From the NCBI GenBank assembly GCA_963933885.1, contig CAWVWF010000104.1, forward strand, positions 1-12,198: a DNA stretch of 12,198 nucleotides, in the 5' to 3' direction. The notes below the pieces were generated by a model that did no database searches, had not been told where the DNA came from, and saw only the letters and a list, made by a program, of their open reading frames with translations. The stretch comes from CAWVWF01 sp963933885. GTDB taxonomy: Bacteria > Bacteroidota > Bacteroidia > Flavobacteriales_C > GCA-002722245. This document shows, one piece after another, positions 1 to 9,137 of this stretch. A program made the position numbers and the translations under genes. The first letter of the stretch is position 1. Every line of letters starts with the position of its first letter.

Positions 1-3000
1 TGAAGTGTATTGATCGTATGTTGCTTGTCCTTTAAAGATATCTCCATCTGAAGCTGTAACACCGTTCATTAAATCGTTCACTTCATTTTGAACTGGACTG
101 TTTAAGTTAAACGATACCCAGTTCCATCCTGGTAAGATTTCAATTGGATGTGCAATAACATTTACAGCGTTAAAAATTTGAGGAACACTTGGTGTACCAA
201 CCAAACTGTTATCTTCAAAAATTAGATCTGGTGTTACTTCAATATGTGTTTTACCATTACTAGCATCCCATACATAAAACTCTACCTTTTCAGTACCAGT
301 AACATCGTTACTATATACATCTATGAAGGTTAAATATGCATCGTAAGCAGGGTAATACTCTAAGTTGGATACACCTCTAACTTGACCGTTAACCAATGCT
401 ACCAATTTATCATCTGGATCTGTAGAAATAATACTATCTACTTTGATCTTTCCAATAATACTCATAGAATACTGGAAGTGTCCTGGGTTAACTAACCACT
501 CTGGGCTTTCAGCTTTAACTTTTAATGAAACATGTAATTTTTCATCATAACCAAAATCCGTTGTTAAGAATATATCCTGCTCGTAAGTCCCCACATTAAC
601 TCCTTTTACAACACTAAAGTTAGCCGTGTTATAAGTATTAGGAGAGATCGTTGCTTTTGTGAAATCTACATCTAACCAGTTTGGTACATTAGAAATTGTG
701 TACTCTTTTAACTGACCACCAATATTTAAGATTTTCTCAGAGAAATCATAATTTCCTTCTAATGGAATTTCTATAATATGTTCGAAGTTTTCCCAAACAA
801 CCTGATTCTTGTCAATGTAAGCAATCCACGTTTTTGGAGATTCCATTGCATTTCCTTGTAAATCTTTGATGTTTTTAGTTGTGATATCCAGCGTTACATT
901 TTCAATTTTCCACGCAGCGATAAACGGTGTTATTATTATCTCATCGTTGTTAACCGAGAATTTAATAGGAATAGTTGTAACAGGTCTTGGCAACTTTATA
1001 TTTGGTACTTGAATACTATTATAACCAGTATTACCTTGTGATAAACCTACTACTACAACCGAATCATTTGCTATGTTTTCTAAGGACGCCGTTAATTTTG
1101 GTATTCCTGAAACTAACTTGTACTTTTCAAAAGGTAAATACATTAGTAAACCAAACTCATCTCCATTTAATCTATTAACCATATCTCTCTTTACTTGCTC
1201 TTGCTTTCTTGAAAGATTCCATAACCTTACTTCATCTATTTTACCAATGAAATATTGGTCTTCTATAATGTTTGACCCAAGGTAATACCCTCTAGATCCT
1301 ATAAATGCTTTTGATCCTCCAAACTCCTCAACCATCGAACTTGGAATTGCATTCGCTAAATTTCCATCTAAATAATATGAAGTTGTTGAATTTCTTTTGA
1401 TGATCATAGCAAAGTGATGCCATTCACCGTCAAAAGTGTTTACACTAATTGCTTCAGTAATTATATTATTATTCTTAACAAATAACTTCCCAGTTGCATC
1501 TGTATAAACAGTCCAGGAAATTTTATCTTCTCCTTTACCATTACTAAATAAACAAGCTTCACCTGATTGAAGTGGTGCGTTATACCAAAATTCTAATGTA
1601 AAGTCCATTTCCTTAGAAAAAGAGAAGCTAGATGCGTCGTAAACTAAGTTACTTTGCGCTCCATCAAACTCAATCACTTGTCCTGAAGGTAAAACACTCC
1701 AAGTAGCTCCAGATATAATACCATGACGGCTTCTTGCTTTTTCATTAGCAACTTTTCCTAAAGCTTCATCCATTGGCCAAACACCAACTAAACCATGTTC
1801 TTGTCCTGATAATGTTGTACCCTTTCGATTTGCGATATCAGATTCACTTAATGTTTTATTCCATATTCTTACTTCATGGATATATCCATCAAATTTTATA
1901 TTAGAATTAGCACTTTTACCTATATAGATGTCTCCACCTTCAGTATAGTCTGCAAATAATCCAGAACTTGCTTCTAAATCTCCATCAATAAAGAATTCAA
2001 CATTGTTAGTTTCCTTATTGTATGATAAGGCTATATGATGCCAGTCAGTATCTTTAACTACCGCAGTCACAATTGATGAAGTATAAGCTTCATCAGCGAT
2101 TTTTACAGTTAAGTAGTTTCCTGCATTAAACCCAATTTCAAAAGTTTGACCAGCGTTTATTCCTTGTGAAAAGAATACTTCTTCTGCTCCAACATTATTC
2201 CTTTTAATCCACATTTCAATTGTTGAAGATCCGTGAAGATTAATTCCTTTTGCAATCTTCATATTATCATCAGATCCATCAAAATATAAACTTGCATCAT
2301 GTCTGATTTCAGATCCGTTTAATACAGCTCTAACATCAAAATTCCCATTATCTATTGAACCTAAATCTATCGGCTCATTAAATTTAATTGAGATATCATC
2401 ATCTGGTGATAAGATCCCGTCACTAGGTGAAGGTGTTCCAAATGGATGAGGTAAGAAACGATCAACTATTCCTGTTCTAATATCTGAATACGTTTCAGCA
2501 TTTAAACATTCAGCTCTAGCTCTTATTTCAAAATTTCCATCATTAATTTGTTTAACACTCCAAGGAATTAATGATACAATTGAAGTTGTTGGAATTTCTG
2601 AAGAATCAGGATTAGGAGATACTTTTAACTGATCTGATTTCCACCATTTCTCAATTTCCTTCCAAGTAGAAGAATTAGATGCTCTATACTCAATAGAAAT
2701 ACTTTTAAGCTCTTCGTTATTTATATCATACTCATGAACTCCAACCAACATTGTGTCGTTAAAACTGCTGTTTAAAACCCAATTTTCATCAGGTGAAAAC
2801 ACCTCAATAGTTTCACAAGTTGGAATAAATTTAGCTGACACGTATATTGTATCTGCTATATCTCTAACATTACTAGTTCCATATGCATATTGACATTGAG
2901 ACTTAATAATTACAGCAATACTATCATATTCATATACAATCCCTGGCCCTCTCTTTACAGTAAGAGATTGATTTACCATACTGTTAGAACCTATAAATAC

Positions 3001-6000
3001 TGGCATTTCATTATCTGAACCTCCTATAGTTATAATTGCTCCATCTGGATTGGTATTTTGAAGTACAACTACATCAAAAATCTTATCATCAAAAGGCCCA
3101 TCATTAAATAATTGAAGAGTAAAGACCGCAGCATCACCTGATGGTATATTTTCTCTATCTGCTGTTTCTTGATTATCAACCTCTATTCTTGGTTGTTGTC
3201 TTGAAATTGTTCCTCCTGATAATTTAACAGGTTCATTATTTTCCTTGTAGTATAATGAATACCCATCTTCTTCCCATGGACATTCTGATTCCCCCGCTTG
3301 TAAAGAAAATATTGGACTTCCCATACCTAGATACTTTTTAATATCTACACTAAAGAAATCTCCTTGATCTTCATCAAAAAGGACGTATCCCCATGTTGTT
3401 TCTTTCGTTGATCCAGTTGTTGTAGATTTACCTGTAGTCATCGTAACTCCAAAACCATTATCACGTCCTAAACCAATACCATTTAATTCAATACCTATAT
3501 TTATTTCATCCTCTTCACTAAATACTGTTTCAAACTCAATAGTCTCCGTTTTTTCAACTGATACAGTTTCACTCCATTCAGATGAAATCCCTGAACTAAA
3601 AGATCGATTATTAACTTTTGTAGAATGTGCTTTTTGCCATTCATTCCTAGCAATCGCGTTTTCCCAAAGCCTAATTTGTTGATTAAACCATCTAACTGTA
3701 TCGGTCCTACAAACATCTCCACTTGCCGTAATGAAACCTTTGTTGAAATAGTAAATACGTTTAGATAAACTGTCTAAAGATCCGTAATCGGCAACATCTG
3801 TAAAACGATTATCTGTTGAGCTTCTATTCAATCCTAATGAAGGATGTAAATCTATTTTAGGATCGTCGTTATTCACTCCGAATAACTCATGCTCATCACC
3901 CAAAGATTTAATTGAAGGATTCATCGTATAACAAGAATTATACTTGTGAGTAGGCGTGGAAAACACTTCCGAACGCAATAACTTCAATCTAGGTATTAAG
4001 TAGTTTACAATATGATTTTGTTCGTATGCAAACTCTGTCCCATAACCTCCTGGAGCCATTTGAAGAGATTTTCTTCTTCCAATTTTATACGATACTCCAT
4101 TTTCTGTTAATACTACAGTTCCATTACATTCTACACTTCCTGGGAAATCAATACATGTTGCTTCATCTATAAGTTCAATTTGATTTGCAACTCCAAAGTT
4201 CATATTCATTGATCTTCCGATATAAACATCACTCATTGCTCCTGGAGTTTCTGGCGAATCACTCGTTTGCCAACTCTGACCTAGTGTTGTAGTTTCTGTA
4301 ATTTCATTACTTGAATTAGTAGAACTTTCTGTAGTCGTTCCAGTTGCAGCATCAATGCTAATATCTGTATCAACTGAAAATCCTACTCCTACAGAGAAGG
4401 AAGCTCCAGTTGCAATAGTATAAGATAAAGCTTCACTTTCTGATTTTCCTGCTGTGAAAGATGATGAGGTAGAAACACTTGATCCTTTATTTAAATAAGT
4501 ATAACTATTACTTCCTGGTGGATCTCTTAAAACAAGGTTAACGATAGCCGGTCCAGAGGTAACAAAAGACATTCCTGGTAACGATTTACTTCCAAACAAA
4601 TATGCATCAAAACTTTTCGTTGCTGTTTTAGTTCCATTTGAACCATATGCAATCTTTACGTTAAATTCTTTAGTAAATGGAGAAGTAGATTCTGGAGTTC
4701 CTCCATAAAAGCTATAATCCGTAGTTGCATTTTCAACGTCTATTGTTTCTATTATTCCATCCGTATCCCCTAATTTATTTCGAATTTCCCATTGACCAAT
4801 TGTTACAGGTACTTGAGAAACTACAATATTATTAGTAACATCAGGGTTTGTGTATTCTTCAACTGCTAAAAGCGTCATTTCATACTTCTTCTTTTGAAGT
4901 AAAACTTTTTTAGTCAATCCTGATAATGGTAAAGTTTCAGTACCACTTTTACTTACGTAATTATAGGTTGATTCCCCTTCAAAATCACCTGAATTAGCAC
5001 CATTCTTTAAATAAATTTTCGGCTCATTTCGAATTACGTATTCAATCCATTTATGGTAACTCAATGAATCGATATTACTTATTGTTGGTGGATTACCAGG
5101 AACATAAACAGTATCGTATTCCGTTTGTACTGGGATTCCAATTGATAAGTCAATTTCTGAAGTGCTCGTAAAACCTGTCCCTTTCACATTATCATTTACA
5201 AATTTAATATGTGATCCTGCAATTGGAGAAGGAGTTGTCTTATAGATTGGCCTATCATATGTTAAAGGTGGTAAGTTAACTTTATAATCTCCCGTTGCAG
5301 CATCAGAAAGAACCTTATCTATATAACATTGATTAGTTGATTCAAACTGAATTTCAGCTTGTCCTACATTGTTAAGAGATCTTCCTGCAATCCTTGGTTT
5401 TGACTGTTCAACAGTTCCTCCAACTACTCTTCCTGCAACTTTAATAAATGTAGAATCAATAAATGTAAGCGGTGTTTCAATATCTTCTTGAAAATCCCAA
5501 GAAAGCGTATCTGGAAATCTCCCTCTAGAATAAACGTGATTAGTAGCTCCAACTGATATGATATGATTACCTATAGGAACGCTAATTTCAAAATACCCAT
5601 CAGTATTGGTTCTAATAATATCATTATTCAAAATAACTACCTCGTTATCTATATAAACAATAGCATTTTCAGTTTTACATGTGTAATCGTTATAATCAAT
5701 AGATGAAGAACCATCTTTGTCTCCTTGGAATATCTTATTAGCATATCTTACATATCCAGTAACTTTAAAAGAAGATTCATCTATAAAATCTACCCCATTT
5801 TGAACTGCGGCACCATCCCCTAAAAACAAAACTCTATTTCCTGGTGAAAAACTATGTTTTCCCTTGTTAGGTGTTATTTTATAATTGTTTCCTGTTCCTG
5901 TAAATCGAACTCCTAAAATAGTATAATCACCACCTTTGTTTGTATAACTTGTATACCCTAACTCACTTGGTGATGGAATTAAACTATTCCATCCTTGGCT

Positions 6001-8802
6001 TGATGCCGGACTAAACTCTCCATGATTTGCATTAAATGTATTCCCTGTTTTAGAGATATCAAAAACATGTTTAGTGAAACCTTCATCTGCATGTAATAAT
6101 ACAACGATTCCACCTTCGTCACCAGTTTTCATTCTTGAATGATCTCTGCTTACTTCCAAATTAGTTCTTGTACTATTCCAAACCCTAATCTCATCTATTA
6201 ATCCTATAAAATTTTCTCCAATTTTTAAATCATTTGTTGTGTGATCAATCTGACCGACTACAGCTATACTATCTACTGCAATTCCATTAACAAATAATTT
6301 AACGTGTTTCCCATCATAACTTCCACAAACATGGTTGTAGGAATTGAGTAAAATATTACCTGCGATTGAATCTTCAAAAAGATATTTAACCGTTCTAGGT
6401 GTTGAATTAATATTAATTGAAAATTCTATTTGTTTATCATCATTATTATAAGTCAACCTATAACTATTCGCTTTTGATGCTATATGGCGTTTACCAGAAA
6501 TACTGTCCTTAGAGTATACCCATGCTTCAACAGCTAAAGTATCTCCAGTTCCAATATTATTTGAGTTATCAGGAATGTTAACGGAATTTGTTCCATCTAA
6601 TTCAATTGCATTTCCATCAGATTCTGAAACTGGTTCTGCAACGACTTTCACATCTTTAACTGCAATTCCTCCTTTATATTCAATATGACCATTTATAATA
6701 CCTGTTGGATTTCTAAATCCAATATCTTGAGTTTGGTTTGTTAAAAAAACGGTATCACCACAAATTACTTCACCTACAAGTGAATAGTTATAAAACACCC
6801 CCGCCCCTGCAGTATAATCTGCATAGAAACCATTTTCTGGTTCAACCGCTACAATTAGAACTGAATCAGCAGTTGATCCTAATACTTTTCTATAAATCTT
6901 AATTTTTGAAATAACTGAACTGTTCCTATTGGACCAATTTAATTCTACTCGATCTTTAAAATACCCTTTTGAACCAGTTACAAAGTTTGCAGTACTATCA
7001 AATATTAGACTTAAATCTGGTGGTGGTAAGATATCGTTCACTGAAGAATCCGATTTAATTCCACTTAAAGCACAAGCATTAACAGTGTATATACTGTATG
7101 TGTATTTTATACATGCTGCTGGACCATCATCTACATATGAAGTGCTGTTTTTATTTACATTAAAAGAAACAACACCACCGTCTCCAGCTTGTCTTTTTAT
7201 TTCAAACTTATCTTCATTATCACTATTGTCATTCCAAGAAAGTGTGTAAGTAGAGTTGGCTACATCTTCAACTAATGCCAAATTAGACACTGCTACTGGA
7301 TCACTTGGTGATAAACCATAAGCTATTGCTGTGTCAGATGGATATGAACAAGAATTCTGTGCCACCAACTGGTATTTATACTCTTCACCTCTATTAATAG
7401 CAACGTTTTTATACGATCTATCAAAATCATCTAATGAAATTGTATCAGGAAATGAACTCAGAGAGCTTCTAGTTAAGGTATAACCGTTTGCACTCGTACC
7501 GATAGGCTGTGACCATGACAAATTAATTACTGTATCACAATTATCAATTGTAGCAGCAAAAGGGTTTGGCTGTGCTGGTGGTAATTTCATGTTTCCAGTC
7601 ACTAAGTTTGAAACTGAACTAGATCTATATGTTTTATTATTTTTATTCCACAAAATTGTTTGTACTGTATATTTATAATTTCCACGAGGTTCCAAATCTG
7701 AACTTGAATCTATGAAACTAGTTTTAATTCCATCAACTGCACCGATTTTAACTCCATCTCTAAAAATTACATTCTTGTAATTCATAGTATTAGTACAATT
7801 TAGGGATGCACTCCATGTTTGAGCTGCATTCTGCCAGTTTAATGTAACTTGATCACACTCATCTTCTGAAGCGGATAAACCAAAAGGTGCATCAACTGCA
7901 CTTACGGAAGTAGCTAATTCCATAACTTGGAAATTATTTTGAGCAGCAGTGTGTTGGTTCCTTGCTCCAGTCCATTTCCAAATTCTAATTTGAATAGTTC
8001 CTCTATTCATTGCCTCAGGTGGAATATTTGTCAATCCAAATTGAAGTCCCCATTCCTTAGATACACTTGTTAATGCTGGATAAAACCCAATATCGGCCAT
8101 TTCTGTTGGGATCTTACTTACATGTACGTGATCTAGTCCTGGTGCGTTATGCCATGGTGTAAAATCCGGACCTCCTTTTATAGATTTTTTTTCGGTAGTT
8201 ATCGGATCATATTGATCGAAAACGTTAAATGGTTCGTACATAGCCGTAAATTGTCTATTCCAAGCACCATTAAAATACCCAACTCTCTTTGCTGAAGTAG
8301 GACAAATAGAATCCGGCTTAAATAAGAATTTATTATTCGAGACATCGTTTAAGCTTGTATAAAACGGTGGATTCCACAGACTTTTTATATCTGGAATTGT
8401 TAAATCAGTTTGACTATGTACCGATTGGTTATAAGTTCCTGCTGTTATTTTCCTATCCGATATAGCTCCTGGATCAGCCGAAAGGTTGATTTCTCCAAAG
8501 AAATCTAAGGCGAAAATATTTACTAGTTTCACCCAGTCTTGCTCAACTTTCACATAAATCATTGCCATCTTCAAAGCTCTCTGACCTGAACTTCCATTTT
8601 TTGTTGCTTCCATTGCAACCTTTAAAACACCTTCACACCTATCATATTCTATCTTATTAATAGTATTTTGTTGAATAACTTCAACAGCTACATTAGGAGC
8701 AATTTTATCGTGCCACTTACTTTCAAAAGGATCTATTTGAGCATTCACTATAGAACATGAAGCAAAAACAAAAAGAATAAATAACGAGTATAATTTTTTC
8801 AT
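1..8802 (-). CDS. Giant secreted multidomain protein (FN3-like, carboxypeptidase-regulatory-like, three LamG-like domains), 3' end outside the window
   Basis: The frame is open for 2934 codons from ATG at 8802 to the window edge, with no stop. An N-terminal signal (MKKLYSLFILFVFASCSIVNAQ) suggests Sec export; cleavage after NAQ is likelier than lipidation at the Cys, where FASC is a poor lipobox. Approximate order by residue: 25-300 unrecognised; 300-690 three or four FN3-like domains; 696-980 a carboxypeptidase-regulatory-like sandwich interrupted by LamG-like domain 1 (729-906); 1000-1180 two more such sandwiches; 1430-1510 and 1725-1800 Ser/Thr-rich beta hairpins; 1836-1846 GESECPWEEDG; 1890-2110 Ig-like; 2125-2165 SbsA/Big_5-like; 2168-2348 and 2374-2561 LamG-like 2 and 3 (WHHIALSY, WHHFAMI, GYIHEVRIWN, GKIDEVRLWN); 2596-2675 Ig-like; 2678-2762 BACON-like; 2765-2934 VNGQVRGV and GWNWVSFNL modules. 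LamG-like folds often bind glycans or proteins. I infer a surface or secreted adhesin, probably exported by T9SS, but the sorting signal would lie outside the window. No catalytic motif was recognised. No Shine-Dalgarno is visible, as is usual in Bacteroidota. Confidence 0.93.
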   Translation of the reverse strand, partial: MKKLYSLFILFVFASCSIVNAQIDPFESKWHDKIAPNVAVEVIQQNTINKIEYDRCEGVLKVAMEATKNGSSGQRALKMAMIYVKVEQDWVKLVNIFALDFFGEINLSADPGAISDRKITAGTYNQSVHSQTDLTIPDIKSLWNPPFYTSLNDVSNNKFLFKPDSICPTSAKRVGYFNGAWNRQFTAMYEPFNVFDQYDPITTEKKSIKGGPDFTPWHNAPGLDHVHVSKIPTEMADIGFYPALTSVSKEWGLQFGLTNIPPEAMNRGTIQIRIWKWTGARNQHTAAQNNFQVMELATSVSAVDAPFGLSASEDECDQVTLNWQNAAQTWSASLNCTNTMNYKNVIFRDGVKIGAVDGIKTSFIDSSSDLEPRGNYKYTVQTILWNKNNKTYRSSSVSNLVTGNMKLPPAQPNPFAATIDNCDTVINLSWSQPIGTSANGYTLTRSSLSSFPDTISLDDFDRSYKNVAINRGEEYKYQLVAQNSCSYPSDTAIAYGLSPSDPVAVSNLALVEDVANSTYTLSWNDNSDNEDKFEIKRQAGDGGVVSFNVNKNSTSYVDDGPAACIKYTYSIYTVNACALSGIKSDSSVNDILPPPDLSLIFDSTANFVTGSKGYFKDRVELNWSNRNSSVISKIKIYRKVLGSTADSVLIVAVEPENGFYADYTAGAGVFYNYSLVGEVICGDTVFLTNQTQDIGFRNPTGIINGHIEYKGGIAVKDVKVVAEPVSESDGNAIELDGTNSVNIPDNSNNIGTGDTLAVEAWVYSKDSISGKRHIASKANSYRLTYNNDDKQIEFSININSTPRTVKYLFEDSIAGNILLNSYNHVCGSYDGKHVKLFVNGIAVDSIAVVGQIDHTTNDLKIGENFIGLIDEIRVWNSTRTNLEVSRDHSRMKTGDEGGIVVLLHADEGFTKHVFDISKTGNTFNANHGEFSPASSQGWNSLIPSPSELGYTSYTNKGGDYTILGVRFTGTGNNYKITPNKGKHSFSPGNRVLFLGDGAAVQNGVDFIDESSFKVTGYVRYANKIFQGDKDGSSSIDYNDYTCKTENAIVYIDNEVVILNNDIIRTNTDGYFEISVPIGNHIISVGATNHVYSRGRFPDTLSWDFQEDIETPLTFIDSTFIKVAGRVVGGTVEQSKPRIAGRSLNNVGQAEIQFESTNQCYIDKVLSDAATGDYKVNLPPLTYDRPIYKTTPSPIAGSHIKFVNDNVKGTGFTSTSEIDLSIGIPVQTEYDTVYVPGNPPTISNIDSLSYHKWIEYVIRNEPKIYLKNGANSGDFEGESTYNYVSKSGTETLPLSGLTKKVLLQKKKYEMTLLAVEEYTNPDVTNNIVVSQVPVTIGQWEIRNKLGDTDGIIETIDVENATTDYSFYGGTPESTSPFTKEFNVKIAYGSNGTKTATKSFDAYLFGSKSLPGMSFVTSGPAIVNLVLRDPPGSNSYTYLNKGSSVSTSSSFTAGKSESEALSYTIATGASFSVGVGFSVDTDISIDAATGTTTESSTNSSNEITETTTLGQSWQTSDSPETPGAMSDVYIGRSMNMNFGVANQIELIDEATCIDFPGSVECNGTVVLTENGVSYKIGRRKSLQMAPGGYGTEFAYEQNHIVNYLIPRLKLLRSEVFSTPTHKYNSCYTMNPSIKSLGDEHELFGVNNDDPKIDLHPSLGLNRSSTDNRFTDVADYGSLDSLSKRIYYFNKGFITASGDVCRTDTVRWFNQQIRLWENAIARNEWQKAHSTKVNNRSFSSGISSEWSETVSVEKTETIEFETVFSEEDEINIGIELNGIGLGRDNGFGVTMTTGKSTTTGSTKETTWGYVLFDEDQGDFFSVDIKKYLGMGSPIFSLQAGESECPWEEDGYSLYYKENNEPVKLSGGTISRQQPRIEVDNQETADRENIPSGDAAVFTLQLFNDGPFDDKIFDVVVLQNTNPDGAIITIGGSDNEMPVFIGSNSMVNQSLTVKRGPGIVYEYDSIAVIIKSQCQYAYGTSNVRDIADTIYVSAKFIPTCETIEVFSPDENWVLNSSFNDTMLVGVHEYDINNEELKSISIEYRASNSSTWKEIEKWWKSDQLKVSPNPDSSEIPTTSIVSLIPWSVKQINDGNFEIRARAECLNAETYSDIRTGIVDRFLPHPFGTPSPSDGILSPDDDISIKFNEPIDLGSIDNGNFDVRAVLNGSEIRHDASLYFDGSDDNMKIAKGINLHGSSTIEMWIKRNNVGAEEVFFSQGINAGQTFEIGFNAGNYLTVKIADEAYTSSIVTAVVKDTDWHHIALSYNKETNNVEFFIDGDLEASSGLFADYTEGGDIYIGKSANSNIKFDGYIHEVRIWNKTLSESDIANRKGTTLSGQEHGLVGVWPMDEALGKVANEKARSRHGIISGATWSVLPSGQVIEFDGAQSNLVYDASSFSFSKEMDFTLEFWYNAPLQSGEACLFSNGKGEDKISWTVYTDATGKLFVKNNNIITEAISVNTFDGEWHHFAMIIKRNSTTSYYLDGNLANAIPSSMVEEFGGSKAFIGSRGYYLGSNIIEDQYFIGKIDEVRLWNLSRKQEQVKRDMVNRLNGDEFGLLMYLPFEKYKLVSGIPKLTASLENIANDSVVVVGLSQGNTGYNSIQVPNIKLPRPVTTIPIKFSVNNDEIIITPFIAAWKIENVTLDITTKNIKDLQGNAMESPKTWIAYIDKNQVVWENFEHIIEIPLEGNYDFSEKILNIGGQLKEYTISNVPNWLDVDFTKATISPNTYNTANFSVVKGVNVGTYEQDIFLTTDFGYDEKLHVSLKVKAESPEWLVNPGHFQYSMSIIGKIKVDSIISTDPDDKLVALVNGQVRGVSNLEYYPAYDAYLTFIDVYSNDVTGTEKVEFYVWDASNGKTHIEVTPDLIFEDNSLVGTPSVPQIFNAVNVIAHPIEILPGWNWVSFNLNSPVQNEVNDLMNGVTASDGDIFKGQATYDQYTS

Positions 8803-8891
8803 AGAAAATGAGTCTGAACTTAAATGAGAAATTGATTTCTGAACTTTTTTGAAATTGGAAATGTTAATCATCTAAGTCGTTTTAGTTTTTG

Positions 8892-8899
8892 CAAAAATA
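8892..8899 (-). promoter_or_regulatory. Candidate -7 element of the giant-protein promoter
   Basis: On the minus strand this reads TATTTTTG, an exact match to the Bacteroidota -7 consensus TAnnTTTG. It lies about 90 bases upstream of the ATG at 8802, giving a leader of roughly 80 bases. No TTG occurs at the usual 17-23 base distance; the only nearby TTG is 11 bases away. The expected -33 position coincides with the edge of the palindrome at 8920-8941, which suggests dependence on an activator. The site was identified from sequence only. Confidence 0.5.
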
Positions 8900-8919
8900 C
8901 TTAAATACGACAATTTAGA

Positions 8920-8941
8920 AAATGAGGCATATGCCTCATTT
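8920..8941. promoter_or_regulatory. Perfect 22-bp palindrome, candidate operator of the giant gene
   Basis: AAATGAGGCAT is followed directly by its exact reverse complement, with no spacer and no mismatch over 22 bases. The site starts 20 bases upstream of the -7 element, where the -33 box would sit. It is not followed by a T-run on either strand, so it does not look like a terminator. The two-fold symmetry suits a dimeric DNA-binding protein. The LuxR-type regulator encoded just upstream is the obvious candidate, but that pairing is inference. Confidence 0.55.
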
Positions 8942-9137
8942 CGTTGAAATGTGATTCAAATCCGATAAGATGTATTGAAATTTTTCTTAATACTGAGTAG
9001 ATAATGAAATAGTTTTAACCACCTTTTTTTTAATACGCATTAGTTCACACACCAGTAAACAATGGCATGTAAAAATGATTAGAACACGATTTTTTTGATG
9101 TTATCTTCTTAATTAAAGAGACTAATTAATACTGTGC
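8942..9137. other. Intergenic DNA between the response regulator and the giant-gene promoter region
   Basis: Together with 8803-8941 this forms a 335-base gap between the regulator stop and the giant-gene start. Outside the -7 element and palindrome I see only AT-rich sequence: no convincing ORF, no RNA gene and no clear intrinsic terminator after the regulator. An AAAAAT/ATTTTT pairing near 9073-9096 is too weak to call. Confidence 0.5.

Noticed and set aside
987..1285. Plus-strand ORFs of 63 and 70 codons
   Set aside because: They lie antisense within the giant gene, overlap each other and have no recognisable domain or start signal.
3501..3722. Minus-strand ORF of 73 codons
   Set aside because: It is an out-of-frame shadow of the giant gene, whose own frame is unbroken here.
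5690..5740. Calcium-binding or dockerin-like DKDGSSSID motif in the giant protein
   Set aside because: Only one copy is present, and it sits inside a carboxypeptidase-regulatory-like domain rather than in a paired dockerin repeat.
6929..7249. Plus-strand ORF of 106 codons
   Set aside because: It is antisense to the FN3-like region of the giant gene. Its length comes from the AT-rich coding bias of the other strand.
8920..8941. Palindrome as a terminator for the regulator gene
   Set aside because: There is no loop spacer and no T-run after it on either strand. It lies about 200 bases past the regulator stop and next to a promoter element.
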